Below the pieces are notes generated by a model. The model worked only from the letters and a program-made list of their open reading frames with translations, searched no databases and was not told where the DNA came from. The position numbers and the translations under genes were made by a program. This document shows positions 23,916 through 30,663 of a stretch of DNA of 35,808 bases, in pieces (the first letter of the stretch is position 1; the number at the start of each line of letters is the position of its first letter). This DNA is from a virus: positions 1 to 35,808 of IMG/VR virus record IMGVR_UViG_3300028860_000054, one strand, 5' to 3'.

Positions 23916-24101
23916 ATGGGAATAAGGATAACCAAAGAGGAAGTGGATCACGGGGACGGGAAGTGCTGGCGGATTATGGCGACTTGGGACTCGAAGCACG
24001 GAGGAACGGAATCAGCAGTGAGGTTCTGCAAGACGCTTGCCGCTCAGAGGCGAATCGTTTACGGGTTTAAGATGAAGTGGAGAATGGGAGAGTACGACTA
24101 A
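23916..24101 (+). CDS. Small hypothetical protein
   Basis: A 61-residue basic protein starting at ATG 23916 after GAGGAGG in the leader motif. It has a beta-like N-terminus (GIRITKEEVDHGDGKCWRIM) and a short helix with RFCKTLAAQRRIV. I do not recognise it. It is the first of a run of small genes before the RNA element at 24460. Confidence 0.6.
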   Translation: MGIRITKEEVDHGDGKCWRIMATWDSKHGGTESAVRFCKTLAAQRRIVYGFKMKWRMGEYD

Positions 24102-24127
24102 CCGTGTAACAAGAAGGGAGTATGAAC

Positions 24128-24373
24128 ATGGAACAAACAGAAAGAACGATCAAACGTGGACTGCCGGTAGGTATGAGAATTATTTCCGAGCACAAGGTTG
24201 TTGGGATATGGAGAAGCGAGATCCAGAAAAACAAAGGGGAAGTTGTTTCTGAGTATTATGTTGAGGTTGACCACAATCGAGTCGGCAACAAACTCCACAT
24301 CTCCAAAGACGAGTACGACGGGACAAATGTGGGCGACATTTTTCAAGTAGCTAAGTTGACGGAGAAGGCATAA
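24128..24373 (+). CDS. Small hypothetical protein, possibly beta-barrel
   Basis: An 81-residue protein. ATG 24128 is preferred over ATG 24122 because GGGAG at 24116-24120 is well spaced only from the former. The sequence alternates hydrophobic and charged residues (MRIISEHKVVGIWRSEI, then VVSEYYVEVDHNRVGNKLHI), like a small SH3- or OB-type beta barrel. No catalytic motif or known family is recognised. Confidence 0.62.
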   Translation: MEQTERTIKRGLPVGMRIISEHKVVGIWRSEIQKNKGEVVSEYYVEVDHNRVGNKLHISKDEYDGTNVGDIFQVAKLTEKA

Positions 24374-24459
24374 CGATCTCCTCGTTCCGCAACCGGAGGG
24401 TGTAGGGGCTTCGCCTAAGAAGAAGACCGGGAAGTGGCAGGTTCCGTAGTATGATGTAC
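24374..24459. other. Gap before the structured RNA; possible coding remnant
   Basis: Between the 24128 gene and the RNA element, one + frame from 24360 to the TAG at 24447 is open and reads PKKKTGKWQVP near its end, but has no usable start codon. It could be the tail of a decayed gene or chance. Nothing else is seen here. Confidence 0.3.
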
Positions 24460-24559
24460 GTGAGCGGAGGCGCATAATTCACTGGCGGTATGGGAAAGCT
24501 AAGACTACCCAGACGTGCAGAACTCGCCGAAAGGTTAGCCGTTGCAGTGGTCCGCTCAC
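24460..24559 (+). ncRNA. Structured RNA candidate of about 100 nt
   Basis: GTGAGCGGA (24460-24468) pairs perfectly with TCCGCTCAC (24551-24559). Inside, CACTGGCGG (24480-24488) pairs with CCGT-TG-CAGTG (up to 24549) with a two-base bulge and one G-U pair. An apical CC-GAAA-GG tetraloop hairpin and TGGG/CCCA pairing are also possible. No frame is convincingly coding across it. It ends about 13 nt before the GAGGAGG site of the gene at 24582, so it could be a free RNA or a leader element. It matches no tRNA, hammerhead or riboswitch consensus that I recognise. Confidence 0.5.
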
Positions 24560-24581
24560 TTAATTCAAACGAGGAGGATGT

Positions 24582-24884
24582 ATGAGAGAAGTAATGTCAA
24601 GAACCAACAGCGAACAATCAGGTGCTCCGCTCGGCGATGGGTGGGTTCGAGCCATTTGGCTGCGTATCGAGAAGGATAGTAATTGTGGTGTGATTTACCG
24701 GCAGGGTCATCACTATCTGGTTCAATCTGATAACCAAATCGACCTTTTGATTGCTGAGAACGGTCGTCTTGTCCACACGGCCAGCGTCAACGATGTGCGG
24801 AGTTTTGAAGAGGTTGTTGCCCCACCGTCCTTGGATTCACCAGATAACCCTGTTGATGGACCGAAGAATGATGAGATCTTCTAA
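24582..24884 (+). CDS. Hypothetical protein
   Basis: A 100-residue acidic protein with GAGGAGG well placed before ATG 24582. The middle is beta-rich (WVRAIWLRIEKDSNCGVIYR), and the last third is Pro/Asp/Ser-rich and probably disordered. I do not recognise it. It is the last + strand gene before the converging leftward operon and is followed by a shared terminator, so it ends the late transcript. Confidence 0.65.
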   Translation: MREVMSRTNSEQSGAPLGDGWVRAIWLRIEKDSNCGVIYRQGHHYLVQSDNQIDLLIAENGRLVHTASVNDVRSFEEVVAPPSLDSPDNPVDGPKNDEIF

Positions 24885-24907
24885 CCTGACACCTGCGAGA
24901 TGAAGGC

Positions 24908-24935
24908 AAGGCCCAGCTAGTTCAGTGGGCCTTTT
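24908..24935. terminator. Bidirectional rho-independent terminator
   Basis: AAGGCCCA (24908-24915) pairs perfectly with TGGGCCTT (24926-24933) around a 10-nt loop. TTTT follows on the + strand (24932-24935), with a short A-run on the other side. It lies where the + gene ending at 24884 meets the leftward gene ending at 24917, so it can stop transcription from both directions. The minus-strand stop codon is inside the loop. Confidence 0.8.
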
Positions 24936-25585
24936 CCTCGCCCCAAAATTTGGACTATTTGCTGTGCTAGTTTTACCTTCTGAGCGAAGTCGGATTTCTG
25001 TGATTGAGTGACGATCTTTGAAAGCCGCTTCTGGAGGGATTCGTCTGCGAGGAACTCTTTATCTGTGGGGATGCTGGAGACCTCTTCCGACAGGCGGGAC
25101 CGGAATAACTCCACGAGTTCAGGAATCAGGAACGGAGCGAGTTTGGAACTGAGCGGTTCTTTATCCTTCCAATACCGTTCACCGGATCGCCGTTGCAGCA
25201 TAATCTTTCTGACCATCACGGGGGAGTACAGGAAATGACTCCTATCTACTCGGATAGCGGGAGGGAAGAAGTTCTTCTTCACGTAGTCGTCCAACGTCTT
25301 CAATTTCATGTTGAGGAGTTCAGCGCACTCAGCGCGGGTGAGGAGGGCTTTCTCGGAGAGGCCGGCGGGGATGGGAAAGTGTCTTTGGTGGATGATGGCG
25401 CCCAGGCGAAGCTGTTCGGCATATTCGGGAGTAGGGTCCAAGAACCGATCAGCAACCCGCATCTTCCCTTTGATGATGGCGAGGCACCCCTTCTTGGCAA
25501 GAGTTTTGACTTGATACGGGGAGAGCCGGAGCTTATCGCAGATACCAGAGAGGGAGAGCCATTGCTGGGGTTCATGGTTTGACAT
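24917..25585 (-). CDS. DNA-binding regulator with two excisionase/MerR-like helix-turn-helix domains
   Basis: A 222-residue protein on the minus strand. Two similar winged-helix segments are visible. Residues about 10-50 have WLSLSGICDKLRLSPYQVKT followed by a short wing containing RVADRF. Residues about 82-130 have LLTRAECAELLNMKLKTLDD followed by a wing containing FLYSP. The leucine pattern and ALLTRAECAELLNM suit the helix-turn-helix-17/excisionase family. The C-terminal 90 residues are helical. It is transcribed with the upstream minus gene, whose stop overlaps its start. Position opposite a Cro-like gene suggests a role in choosing or timing transcription programmes. A copy of the leader motif core lies in its last codons (24941-24956). 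Confidence 0.75.
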   Translation of the reverse strand: MSNHEPQQWLSLSGICDKLRLSPYQVKTLAKKGCLAIIKGKMRVADRFLDPTPEYAEQLRLGAIIHQRHFPIPAGLSEKALLTRAECAELLNMKLKTLDDYVKKNFFPPAIRVDRSHFLYSPVMVRKIMLQRRSGERYWKDKEPLSSKLAPFLIPELVELFRSRLSEEVSSIPTDKEFLADESLQKRLSKIVTQSQKSDFAQKVKLAQQIVQILGRGKGPLN

Positions 25586-25775
25586 GGAGGTTCCTCCGAG
25601 GATGGGAAGCTGAAGCCATTGCGCTGAAGGTATCCGAAGGCAGGTTGCGCTTGGCGGCGGACACCTCGCCGAGCTTGCGAAAGAAGTTAGGGTCGGCCTT
25701 GGTCAGCTTCACCTTTGGTTTGGAAGGGGCTTCTTTGACGAGCGGGGGTGGGGTTAGAACTCGGATGCGCTTCAT
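25572..25775 (-). CDS. Small basic protein, first gene of the leftward operon
   Basis: A 67-residue protein on the minus strand. ATG 25775 gives MKRIRVLTPPPLVKEA; an upstream in-frame ATG would extend into the promoter region and is rejected. It is Pro/Lys-rich at the N-terminus and helical in the middle (DPNFFRKLGEVSAAKRNLPS), ending SHPRRNLHVKP. Its stop overlaps the start of the next minus gene by 14 nt, indicating coupling. No clear Shine-Dalgarno precedes its ATG. The family is unrecognised; a regulatory partner is plausible from context. Confidence 0.6.
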   Translation of the reverse strand: MKRIRVLTPPPLVKEAPSKPKVKLTKADPNFFRKLGEVSAAKRNLPSDTFSAMASASHPRRNLHVKP

Positions 25776-25837
25776 GTGAAAATAATATCTCAGATGGGGG
25801 TTGACAAACGTTCGCAACTTAGCTTACAGTTTTGTTC
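25776..25837. promoter_or_regulatory. Divergent promoter/operator region
   Basis: Rightward: TTGACA (25801-25806), an 18-base spacer, then TACAGT (25825-25830). The predicted transcription start falls at or one base before ATG 25838. Leftward: TTGTCA on the minus strand (25807-25802) overlaps the rightward -35, with TATTTT or TATTAT about 14-17 bases further on. The two promoters are back to back, as in phage switch regions. No clear operator palindrome is visible. Confidence 0.65.
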
Positions 25838-26053
25838 ATGGGAAAAACGTACCTGACAGAAAACGAAGTTCGGGAAGAAATCCGCGAGAAGACGAAGGCC
25901 AGTTCCTTGCGTCGGACAGCCAAGGAGTATGGCTTGAGTGCGGCTTACCTTTCGGACATTCTTGCGGATCAAAGGGACGTGAGCGAGCGCGTGGCTGGCC
26001 TGTTTGGGTTTGACAAGTTGGTTACGACCGAAGTTAAGTTCCAGAGGAAATAG
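25838..26053 (+). CDS. Cro/cI-like helix-turn-helix regulator, probably leaderless
   Basis: A 71-residue protein with a helix-turn-helix at about residues 22-60 (SSLRRTAKEYGLSAAYLSDI, with recognition helix AAYLSDILA) and a short C-terminus ending KFQRK. The size suits a Cro-type monomeric regulator. No Shine-Dalgarno precedes ATG 25838, and the -10 element TACAGT ends only seven bases before it, so the mRNA probably begins at the start codon, as lambda cI mRNA does from its maintenance promoter. It opens the rightward early region and faces the leftward operon. Whether it represses the leftward promoter is inferred from layout only. Confidence 0.78.
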   Translation: MGKTYLTENEVREEIREKTKASSLRRTAKEYGLSAAYLSDILADQRDVSERVAGLFGFDKLVTTEVKFQRK

Positions 26054-26062
26054 GAGGGCGGG

Positions 26063-26284
26063 ATGCAGGTAGACCGCAAGTGCGAGAACAAGAAGTGCGG
26101 GATGCCTTTCAAGGCTCGTTCTGCTGATGTGAAGAGGGGTTGGGCGCGGTTCTGCTCGAAGTCTTGCAAGGCGACGGCGCAGGAGGCGAGGACGGGGCAG
26201 TTTGCGCGAGTCCTGGCTGGTGGGTCTGGTGGAGAGGATATTGATTACGAGGGTGGGGGATGGGACGCCCACAAAAACGCATAA
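26063..26284 (+). CDS. Small zinc-ribbon-like protein
   Basis: A 73-residue protein with AGGAGGG before ATG 26063. Cys7-x4-Cys12 and Cys31-S-K-S-Cys35 form a four-Cys site within a basic domain (residues 5-45), like treble-clef zinc fingers that bind nucleic acid. The C-terminal 30 residues are Gly/Asp-rich and probably unstructured. It follows the Cro-like gene by nine bases, so it is presumably expressed from the same promoter. No specific role can be assigned. Confidence 0.72.
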   Translation: MQVDRKCENKKCGMPFKARSADVKRGWARFCSKSCKATAQEARTGQFARVLAGGSGGEDIDYEGGGWDAHKNA

Positions 26285-26317
26285 CCGGCCTCCGCAGAGG
26301 CAAGAGAGCAGGGAAAG

Positions 26318-26641
26318 ATGGCAGAAGTGAAGGCAGTACCGGCGAAGCGGATCGTGAGAAAACGAGCAGGCTACAGGCGTGTGATGGTGACATTGACTGA
26401 GGAGCGGGCGAAGGTGTTGGACGAACTGGCGGCGGCGGATATGCGCCAGGGCGGGGCGACGGAAATTTTGTCGGTCATGGTCGCTCGGAACTTCGATGCT
26501 TTGGTGAGGGCAACCGCTCCAGTGCAGGCGCAGTTCACGGGGTTCAAGCAACCCATTCCCAAGAACCCGAACGTGACCCTACTTTCCACCATTGGAAGTA
26601 CGGACGACAAACCGTACACGATCAACGACCCGAAGGAGTAA
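26318..26641 (+). CDS. Hypothetical early protein, possibly ribbon-helix-helix
   Basis: A 107-residue protein starting at ATG 26318, preceded by an AGGGA site. The N-terminus is basic, followed by a strand and helix (GYRRVMVTLTEERAKVLDEL), the pattern of a ribbon-helix-helix DNA-binding fold, then a second helix (ATEILSVMVARNFDALVR). The C-terminal 35 residues are Pro/Asn/Thr-rich and extended. The assignment to ribbon-helix-helix is by pattern only. It is followed three bases later by the next gene. Confidence 0.62.
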   Translation: MAEVKAVPAKRIVRKRAGYRRVMVTLTEERAKVLDELAAADMRQGGATEILSVMVARNFDALVRATAPVQAQFTGFKQPIPKNPNVTLLSTIGSTDDKPYTINDPKE

Positions 26642-26644
26642 CCC

Positions 26645-27025
26645 ATGTGGACAGAGCTTTACTGGTATTGGAGGGCTGTTCTGTGGGGACTCTTCCATCC
26701 CTTTGCTACGGAGGAGCAGCACCTTCGTAGGGCGCAGTGGGCGGCTCGTGAGCAGGAGAAGAGGAACCCTCCAGATGACGACGGCTTCGAGACGGCCTGG
26801 GCATTGCGCCGTTGCATCGAAGGATGGACGTGCTGGCGGTATCATATTCCACCGCGGGGAGTTCTGATTCAGGTGTGGAGGTTTGAGTGGCCGGAGCCGA
26901 GGATGGTGACGACCGAAAAATTTGGGAACAGGTTGCAGGAAATGAACACTTGCGGTATGTACTGGCGGTTGACGGGGATCGGGAAGGAGTCGTTATATGG
27001 GGCTTTGGGAAGCATACGAACCTGA
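26645..27025 (+). CDS. Hypothetical Trp-rich protein
   Basis: A 126-residue protein after AAGGAG, starting at ATG 26645. It is unusually rich in Trp (WTELYWYWRAVLWGLFHPF at the N-terminus, WTCWRYH and VWRFEWPEP later). The hydrophobic aromatic N-terminus could be membrane-associated but contains charged residues. No family is recognised. The last ten codons overlap the following acidic protein gene in another frame. Confidence 0.6.
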   Translation: MWTELYWYWRAVLWGLFHPFATEEQHLRRAQWAAREQEKRNPPDDDGFETAWALRRCIEGWTCWRYHIPPRGVLIQVWRFEWPEPRMVTTEKFGNRLQEMNTCGMYWRLTGIGKESLYGALGSIRT

Positions 27026-27224
27026 AGAAGACAGCGACGAGGACGAGTTTGAAGATGATCTTGAAGAGGACGACGACGACCTGGACATAGATCAGCTTTA
27101 CGCAGCCTGTCCTGAGTGCGGTAGCGACGATCTGGAGTACCTCGATTCAACGGAAGATGGGGACGAGTATCTCTGCAATGATTGTGGGGAGAGATTCGTG
27201 GAGGGGGAGGAAGACGATGAGTAA
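26997..27224 (+). CDS. Highly acidic zinc-ribbon protein
   Basis: A 75-residue protein with AAGGAG eight bases before ATG 26997. Residues 8-32 are almost all Asp and Glu (EPEEDSDEDEFEDDLEEDDD). This is followed by a zinc ribbon with Cys38-P-E-Cys41 and Cys60-N-D-Cys63, then another acidic tail. The combination suggests a factor that binds basic or nucleic-acid-binding partners, or mimics DNA as some anti-restriction proteins do; nothing proves this. It overlaps both neighbours by a few codons, a sign of tight translational coupling. Confidence 0.72.
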   Translation: MGLWEAYEPEEDSDEDEFEDDLEEDDDDLDIDQLYAACPECGSDDLEYLDSTEDGDEYLCNDCGERFVEGEEDDE

Positions 27225-27414
27225 GATTCGCAAATTTCTGAGTGCTCCTGAACTTGCTGCACTGCTGAAGGACAAGGCGGACGTGGAGGTGGTGGATTGG
27301 GCTGTTACAAGAGAGCAGAGTCCACGTCATTGCCAAGGCGGATCGCGTTACGTGGATGTACTTGCTGGCGCGACAATCGAGATGGACGGCGAAGAGGAGG
27401 GTGAAGATGCCTGA
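27217..27414 (+). CDS. Small hypothetical protein
   Basis: A 65-residue protein whose ATG 27217 overlaps the stop of the acidic protein gene and follows GGGGGAGG. An earlier GTG-type start in the same frame is ignored because it reads through the preceding gene. The N-terminus is helical (KIRKFLSAPELAALLKDKAD), followed by strands and an acidic end (MDGEEEGEDA). Not recognised. It overlaps the next gene's ATG 27407. Confidence 0.6.
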   Translation: MSKIRKFLSAPELAALLKDKADVEVVDWAVTREQSPRHCQGGSRYVDVLAGATIEMDGEEEGEDA

Positions 27415-27637
27415 GATATGGTTGACGGACATCGAGCAGACGAAGAAGATACTTGTTTTGGAGGAGTCTATCAAGGAACTCCGGGCCGAGTTGAAGCAGC
27501 TTCGCACGGACTACGGGCGGACGCGGGAGATCGTGGACGAGTTGGTGGTGAAGTTCCTGGGGCACGCTCACGCATACGCGGCAGACTTTCAAGGCAACAC
27601 GAAGTTGATACACTTCACATTACCGCCTGTGAAGTAA
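27407..27637 (+). CDS. Small coiled-coil protein
   Basis: A 76-residue protein with ATG 27407 inside the end of the previous gene and GAGGAGG upstream. Residues about 8-45 form a heptad-like helix (ILVLEESIKELRAELKQLR, continuing with a similar pattern), probably a short coiled coil. The C-terminal 25 residues look folded or extended (GHAHAYAADFQGNTKLIHF). No known family. Its TAA stop begins the leader motif copy at 27634. Confidence 0.62.
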   Translation: MPEIWLTDIEQTKKILVLEESIKELRAELKQLRTDYGRTREIVDELVVKFLGHAHAYAADFQGNTKLIHFTLPPVK

Positions 27638-27660
27638 GTCCAAAATTCGGAGTAAGAGGA
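27634..27660 (+). promoter_or_regulatory. Dispersed leader motif, copy 4 (before the exonuclease gene)
   Basis: GTCCAAAATTCGGAGTAAG (27638-27656) followed by AGGA leads to ATG 27668. Bases 27634-27656 are identical to 2488-2510 before the metallopeptidase gene, although flanking genes are unrelated and expected to be expressed at different times. The identity includes the TAA that ends the upstream gene here. Confidence 0.7.
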
Positions 27661-27667
27661 GAGTGCG

Positions 27668-28384
27668 ATGGGGAAGTTAGTCGTTGGGATCGATCTGGAG
27701 ACCACAGGATTGTCGGCCACGGATGATCGGATCACGGAAATTGGCGGGGCGCTTGTTGATTGGGATACTCAGACCCCGTTGAAGGTTATGTCCACATTGG
27801 TCAACCCAGGGCGCCCGATACCGGAGGAGATAACGAAGCTCACTGATATCACCGACGAGATGGTGGACCTGTACGGGAAGTCGGAGAAGGTGGCGTTCGC
27901 GGAACTGCATGACCTGATGAGCTACGCGGACTATGCGGCCGCGTTCAACGGTTCCAGGTTCGACCAACCGTTTTATTTGGCGGCTTGCGCGAGGTTGAAA
28001 GTGGAGCCTTCGGGTATATTCTGGCTTGACTTGAGTTCGGATGTGAAGTACCCGCCGGAGATTAAGACTCGCAACCTGAATCATCTGGCGAGTGAGTTTG
28101 GATTTTGCAATCCCTTCCGTCACAGATCTTTATTTGATGTTATGACGATGTTCAAGATTGCGAAGAACTACGACCTAGACAGCATCATTGCACGAGCGCA
28201 GGAGCCTACGGTTTACGTTCAGGCGATGGTTGACTTCAACAACAACCAGAAGGCGAAGGATTTCTCTTTCAGGTGGAACCCTGACCAGAAAAAGTGGTGG
28301 AAAGCGTACAAGCTTTCCGACTATGAGGCAGAGAAGAGCCTTTGGCAATTCACATCGCGGATGCTGGATGGGCCGCTGGAGTAG
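27668..28384 (+). CDS. DnaQ-like 3'-5' exonuclease (DEDDh)
   Basis: A 238-residue protein of the proofreading exonuclease superfamily. Exo I is D9-L-E11-T-T-G. Exo II is FNGSRF-D99. Exo III is H152-R-S-L-F-D157, which defines the DEDDh type. The four acidic residues and the His coordinate two metal ions for nucleotide removal from 3' ends. After about residue 185 an extra segment (FSFRWNPDQKKWWKAYK) resembles the C-terminal extension of many phage DnaQ-like proteins. A role in proofreading or DNA end processing alongside the downstream RecT and PD-(D/E)XK exonuclease is inferred. The start at ATG 27668 follows the GAGGAGAG site in the leader motif. Confidence 0.9.
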   Translation: MGKLVVGIDLETTGLSATDDRITEIGGALVDWDTQTPLKVMSTLVNPGRPIPEEITKLTDITDEMVDLYGKSEKVAFAELHDLMSYADYAAAFNGSRFDQPFYLAACARLKVEPSGIFWLDLSSDVKYPPEIKTRNLNHLASEFGFCNPFRHRSLFDVMTMFKIAKNYDLDSIIARAQEPTVYVQAMVDFNNNQKAKDFSFRWNPDQKKWWKAYKLSDYEAEKSLWQFTSRMLDGPLE

Positions 28385-28386
28385 GG

Positions 28387-28611
28387 ATGAGCACATCAAG
28401 GATGGAGCTATTACGAAGAGCGATAGGCAATCACCTTGCCGACATTGCAGACCTGTTACCGAAGGAGTACAAGTTGACTCTGGTAGCACGACACACAACG
28501 GATTCCAGGAGCCATATCATCATCGGTGATGACGACGCGGCTGGAGATGTGGTGAAAATTCTTGAGCACCCGGAGATGACTCCGGTAGTGGTCGATGGGA
28601 AACAGGGATGA
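28387..28611 (+). CDS. Small hypothetical protein
   Basis: A 74-residue protein. ATG 28387 follows GGAG and starts two bases after the exonuclease stop; an upstream GTG frame start inside the exonuclease gene is rejected. The first half is helical (RMELLRRAIGNHLADIADLL), the second beta-rich (KLTLVARHTTDSRSHIIIG). It overlaps the HTH gene start by ATGA. Unrecognised; a small partner of the recombination genes is a positional guess. Confidence 0.6.
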   Translation: MSTSRMELLRRAIGNHLADIADLLPKEYKLTLVARHTTDSRSHIIIGDDDAAGDVVKILEHPEMTPVVVDGKQG

Positions 28612-28814
28612 AGACACTTTTCACAGTAGACGGCGCTAAACTGACGACCGCGAGGATCGAGGCGGGGATGTCAATGGAGGATGTGGCGGCCAAGATCGGC
28701 GGGAACAAGAGCAGCCTGTCGAGGTGGGAGCGGGGTATTGTGCATCCTTCAGAACGTGCTATTGTGAAGTTGGCGATGTTACTAAATCGCGGGGATTTTA
28801 TCAAAGAGAGGTAA
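28608..28814 (+). CDS. XRE-family helix-turn-helix protein
   Basis: A 68-residue protein starting with the ATGA overlap at 28608. Residues 13-60 are a complete XRE domain (TTARIEAGMSMEDVAAKIG, then SSLSRWERGIVHPSERAIVK), with the typical SRWERG recognition helix. It has no other domain, so it would bind operator DNA as a dimer through this fold. It lies immediately upstream of the annealing protein gene and its stop overlaps an alternative start there. Autoregulation of the recombination genes is possible. Confidence 0.82.
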   Translation: MKTLFTVDGAKLTTARIEAGMSMEDVAAKIGGNKSSLSRWERGIVHPSERAIVKLAMLLNRGDFIKER

Positions 28815-28825
28815 TGGAGGGGATC

Positions 28826-30223
28826 ATGGGAAATGAATTGGCAGTACAGAAGGAGACCCGGCTGGCGAAGCCGGTTGCAGAGTTCTCGAACGAACAGATT
28901 AGACTCTTGGGCGAGACGGTGGCGAAGGGGTGCGACCAGAACGAACTGGCGTTCTTTTTGCAGGTGGCGAAGCTGAAGCGGCTGGACCCGTTCACCGGAC
29001 AGATCCATGTGGTGAAGCGGTGGGACTCCTCGGCCGGCAAAGATAAGATGGTGATACAGACCGGAATCGACGGCTACAGAGTGGTGGCCGCGAGGACCAA
29101 CGAGCTTGCTGGTATCGACGAACCCGAATACGACAGCGAGGATGGAGAGCATCCGAACACGGCAAAGGTGACGGTCTACCGTTACGGGCGCGGTGACGAG
29201 AAGGTTCCCTACAAGGCGACGGCGCGGTGGGGGGAGTATGTCCAGACCTACAAGGACAAGCAGACCGGAGAACTCAAGGCAAATCCGATGTGGAGGCGGA
29301 TGCCGTACCTGATGTTGGGGAAAGTGGCCGAAGCCTTAGCTCTACGCAAGGCGTTTCCTGATGAACTGAGTGGCGTCTACACGAACGAGGAGATGGATCA
29401 GGCTGACAACGAACCCCGCGGCGTTACTCCTGATTCAGTGATGGGCAAGCCGCAGGTTCAGATGCCGAAGAGCACGGACGAGAAGAAGCCTCCGGTGCAG
29501 ACCGGGAAGGCGGAGACAGTCCAGCAGACGCAGCAGGTGGCCGCCCAGGGGCAGCAGCAGACGAAGCCGGAGGAGATCAGCGGTGAGATCACCAATGCCA
29601 AGTTTGGAACCGGGAGCGCGGAGGGTATTCTGTTTCTGGTCGTCAACGGCAAGGTGGTGAGTGTCCCGAAGCACCTGATCGATGCCGAGATGGTGGTGGG
29701 CGCGAAGGTACTCATCACAGCCACGAAGCGCACGGTCGGCAAGACGGACCAGTACATGACCTCCACGGTGGAGATGTTGGTGGCGCCGGTTCAGGAAGGT
29801 GAGGTAATCGACGCCGAGTACGAGGACGTGAAGCCGACAGAGGAGAAGCGAGAACCTGGTCAACCAGACCCTATTTTGGAAGAGTATCGGGCGGCTGGGT
29901 TGGGTGGGATCTTTGACGATGCTCCGCCGAAGGCGAAGGTGGAAGCGGCGCCAGCGGCTCAGGCGGCACCGGCAGAGGATTCTACCAGTCCGGGGACAGC
30001 GGGAATGAAGAGAGCGAAGCGCCTTCATACCCTGATTACTCAGAACCACAAGAACACTCTCTTCACAGAAGACCTCTTGAAGAAGTATCTTGCGACCCAG
30101 CGGATTGAACACGCACGGGATCTGGCTTGCCCACCGAAGGGATCTGAGGCGTTCAACGCTTACGAGTACGCCTGCTCGATGGCTGTGGGCGAGGTGGACT
30201 GGCACGAAGTTTTGGACGATTAA
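28826..30223 (+). CDS. RecT/Bet-family single-strand annealing protein with long C-terminal extension
   Basis: A 465-residue protein. ATG 28826 is preferred because GGAGGGG lies seven bases upstream; ATG 28814 overlaps the previous stop. Residues 1-205 match the Bet/RecT annealing family: helical start, LKRLDPFTGQIHVVKRW, then IQTGIDGYRVVAARTNELAG and WRRMPYLMLGKVAEALALRK. The remaining 260 residues include a Gln-rich linker, a beta-rich segment (LVVNGKVVSVPKHLIDAEM) and a C-terminal helical domain (EDLLKKYLATQRIEHARDLA). The core is about the size of lambda Bet, so the extension is extra. It works with the PD-(D/E)XK exonuclease about 1.2 kb downstream. Confidence 0.88.
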   Translation: MGNELAVQKETRLAKPVAEFSNEQIRLLGETVAKGCDQNELAFFLQVAKLKRLDPFTGQIHVVKRWDSSAGKDKMVIQTGIDGYRVVAARTNELAGIDEPEYDSEDGEHPNTAKVTVYRYGRGDEKVPYKATARWGEYVQTYKDKQTGELKANPMWRRMPYLMLGKVAEALALRKAFPDELSGVYTNEEMDQADNEPRGVTPDSVMGKPQVQMPKSTDEKKPPVQTGKAETVQQTQQVAAQGQQQTKPEEISGEITNAKFGTGSAEGILFLVVNGKVVSVPKHLIDAEMVVGAKVLITATKRTVGKTDQYMTSTVEMLVAPVQEGEVIDAEYEDVKPTEEKREPGQPDPILEEYRAAGLGGIFDDAPPKAKVEAAPAAQAAPAEDSTSPGTAGMKRAKRLHTLITQNHKNTLFTEDLLKKYLATQRIEHARDLACPPKGSEAFNAYEYACSMAVGEVDWHEVLDD

Positions 30224-30516
30224 GTTTCCACCCGGTAAGGTTCACAACGATGACGAGCGCCGTAACATTCCGGAGAGGGATACTCTTAGGAGTTGGCAGC
30301 AGCCGATCGCAAGGGGCCGGGTGGGAGATGCGGAGAGTCATCTGGAGGGTAATTTATTCCCGACTGAGGTGCTGGTCGTCATGGGCCACTCTCCGTATTA
30401 AGTTTTTGGCACAGGTTCAAGTTGGCCTGATACGAACCGTGGGGTGCGGGGCGGGGGACCAGAACGCACAATGGGGACCACTTGCAATTACGAGTTACTT
30501 GGAGTAACATAAAAAC
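30224..30516. other. Gap without a convincing gene
   Basis: This 293-base stretch follows the annealing protein gene. One + frame (30219 to a TAA near 30401) reads protein-like (HNDDERRNIPERDTLRSW) but has no usable start. Another frame (30250-30507) is Arg/Trp-rich and looks like a shadow. Near the end, GTTACT (30494-30499) pairs with AGTAAC (30503-30508), covering the GGAG that precedes the gene at 30517. A decayed gene or untranslated leader is possible. Confidence 0.4.
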
Positions 30517-30657
30517 ATGGCAAAAGAGAAGGCAGTATCGCAAACGTCCACGCGGGTCTTGACCGAAGAGGGAAGGGCACGTATCGCAGCCGCTCAAACG
30601 AAGCGGTGGAAGAAGTTCCGCAAGGAAAAGAAGGCGGCCGAGAAGGCTGCGAAGTAG
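30517..30657 (+). CDS. Small basic GRARIAAAQ-type protein
   Basis: A 46-residue, strongly basic protein starting at ATG 30517. The central RVLTEEGRARIAAAQTKRW followed by a Lys/Arg-rich tail is a pattern I have seen in small bacterial DNA-associated proteins and in C-termini of nucleoid proteins; it probably binds DNA. The GGAG site at 30501-30504 is 12 bases away, longer than usual, and sits in a small hairpin. It lies between the RecT gene and the structured segment before the tRNA. Short, but codon use and the motif support it. Confidence 0.65.
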   Translation: MAKEKAVSQTSTRVLTEEGRARIAAAQTKRWKKFRKEKKAAEKAAK

Positions 30658-30663
30658 AAGCAT

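Noticed and set aside
24460-24559. Hammerhead ribozyme, cobalamin or cyclic-di-GMP riboswitch
   Set aside because: The conserved core sequences of these families are absent on both strands.
30090-30507. ORFs in the gap after the RecT gene
   Set aside because: The protein-like part has no usable start and the other frame is Arg/Trp-rich; neither has a ribosome binding site.
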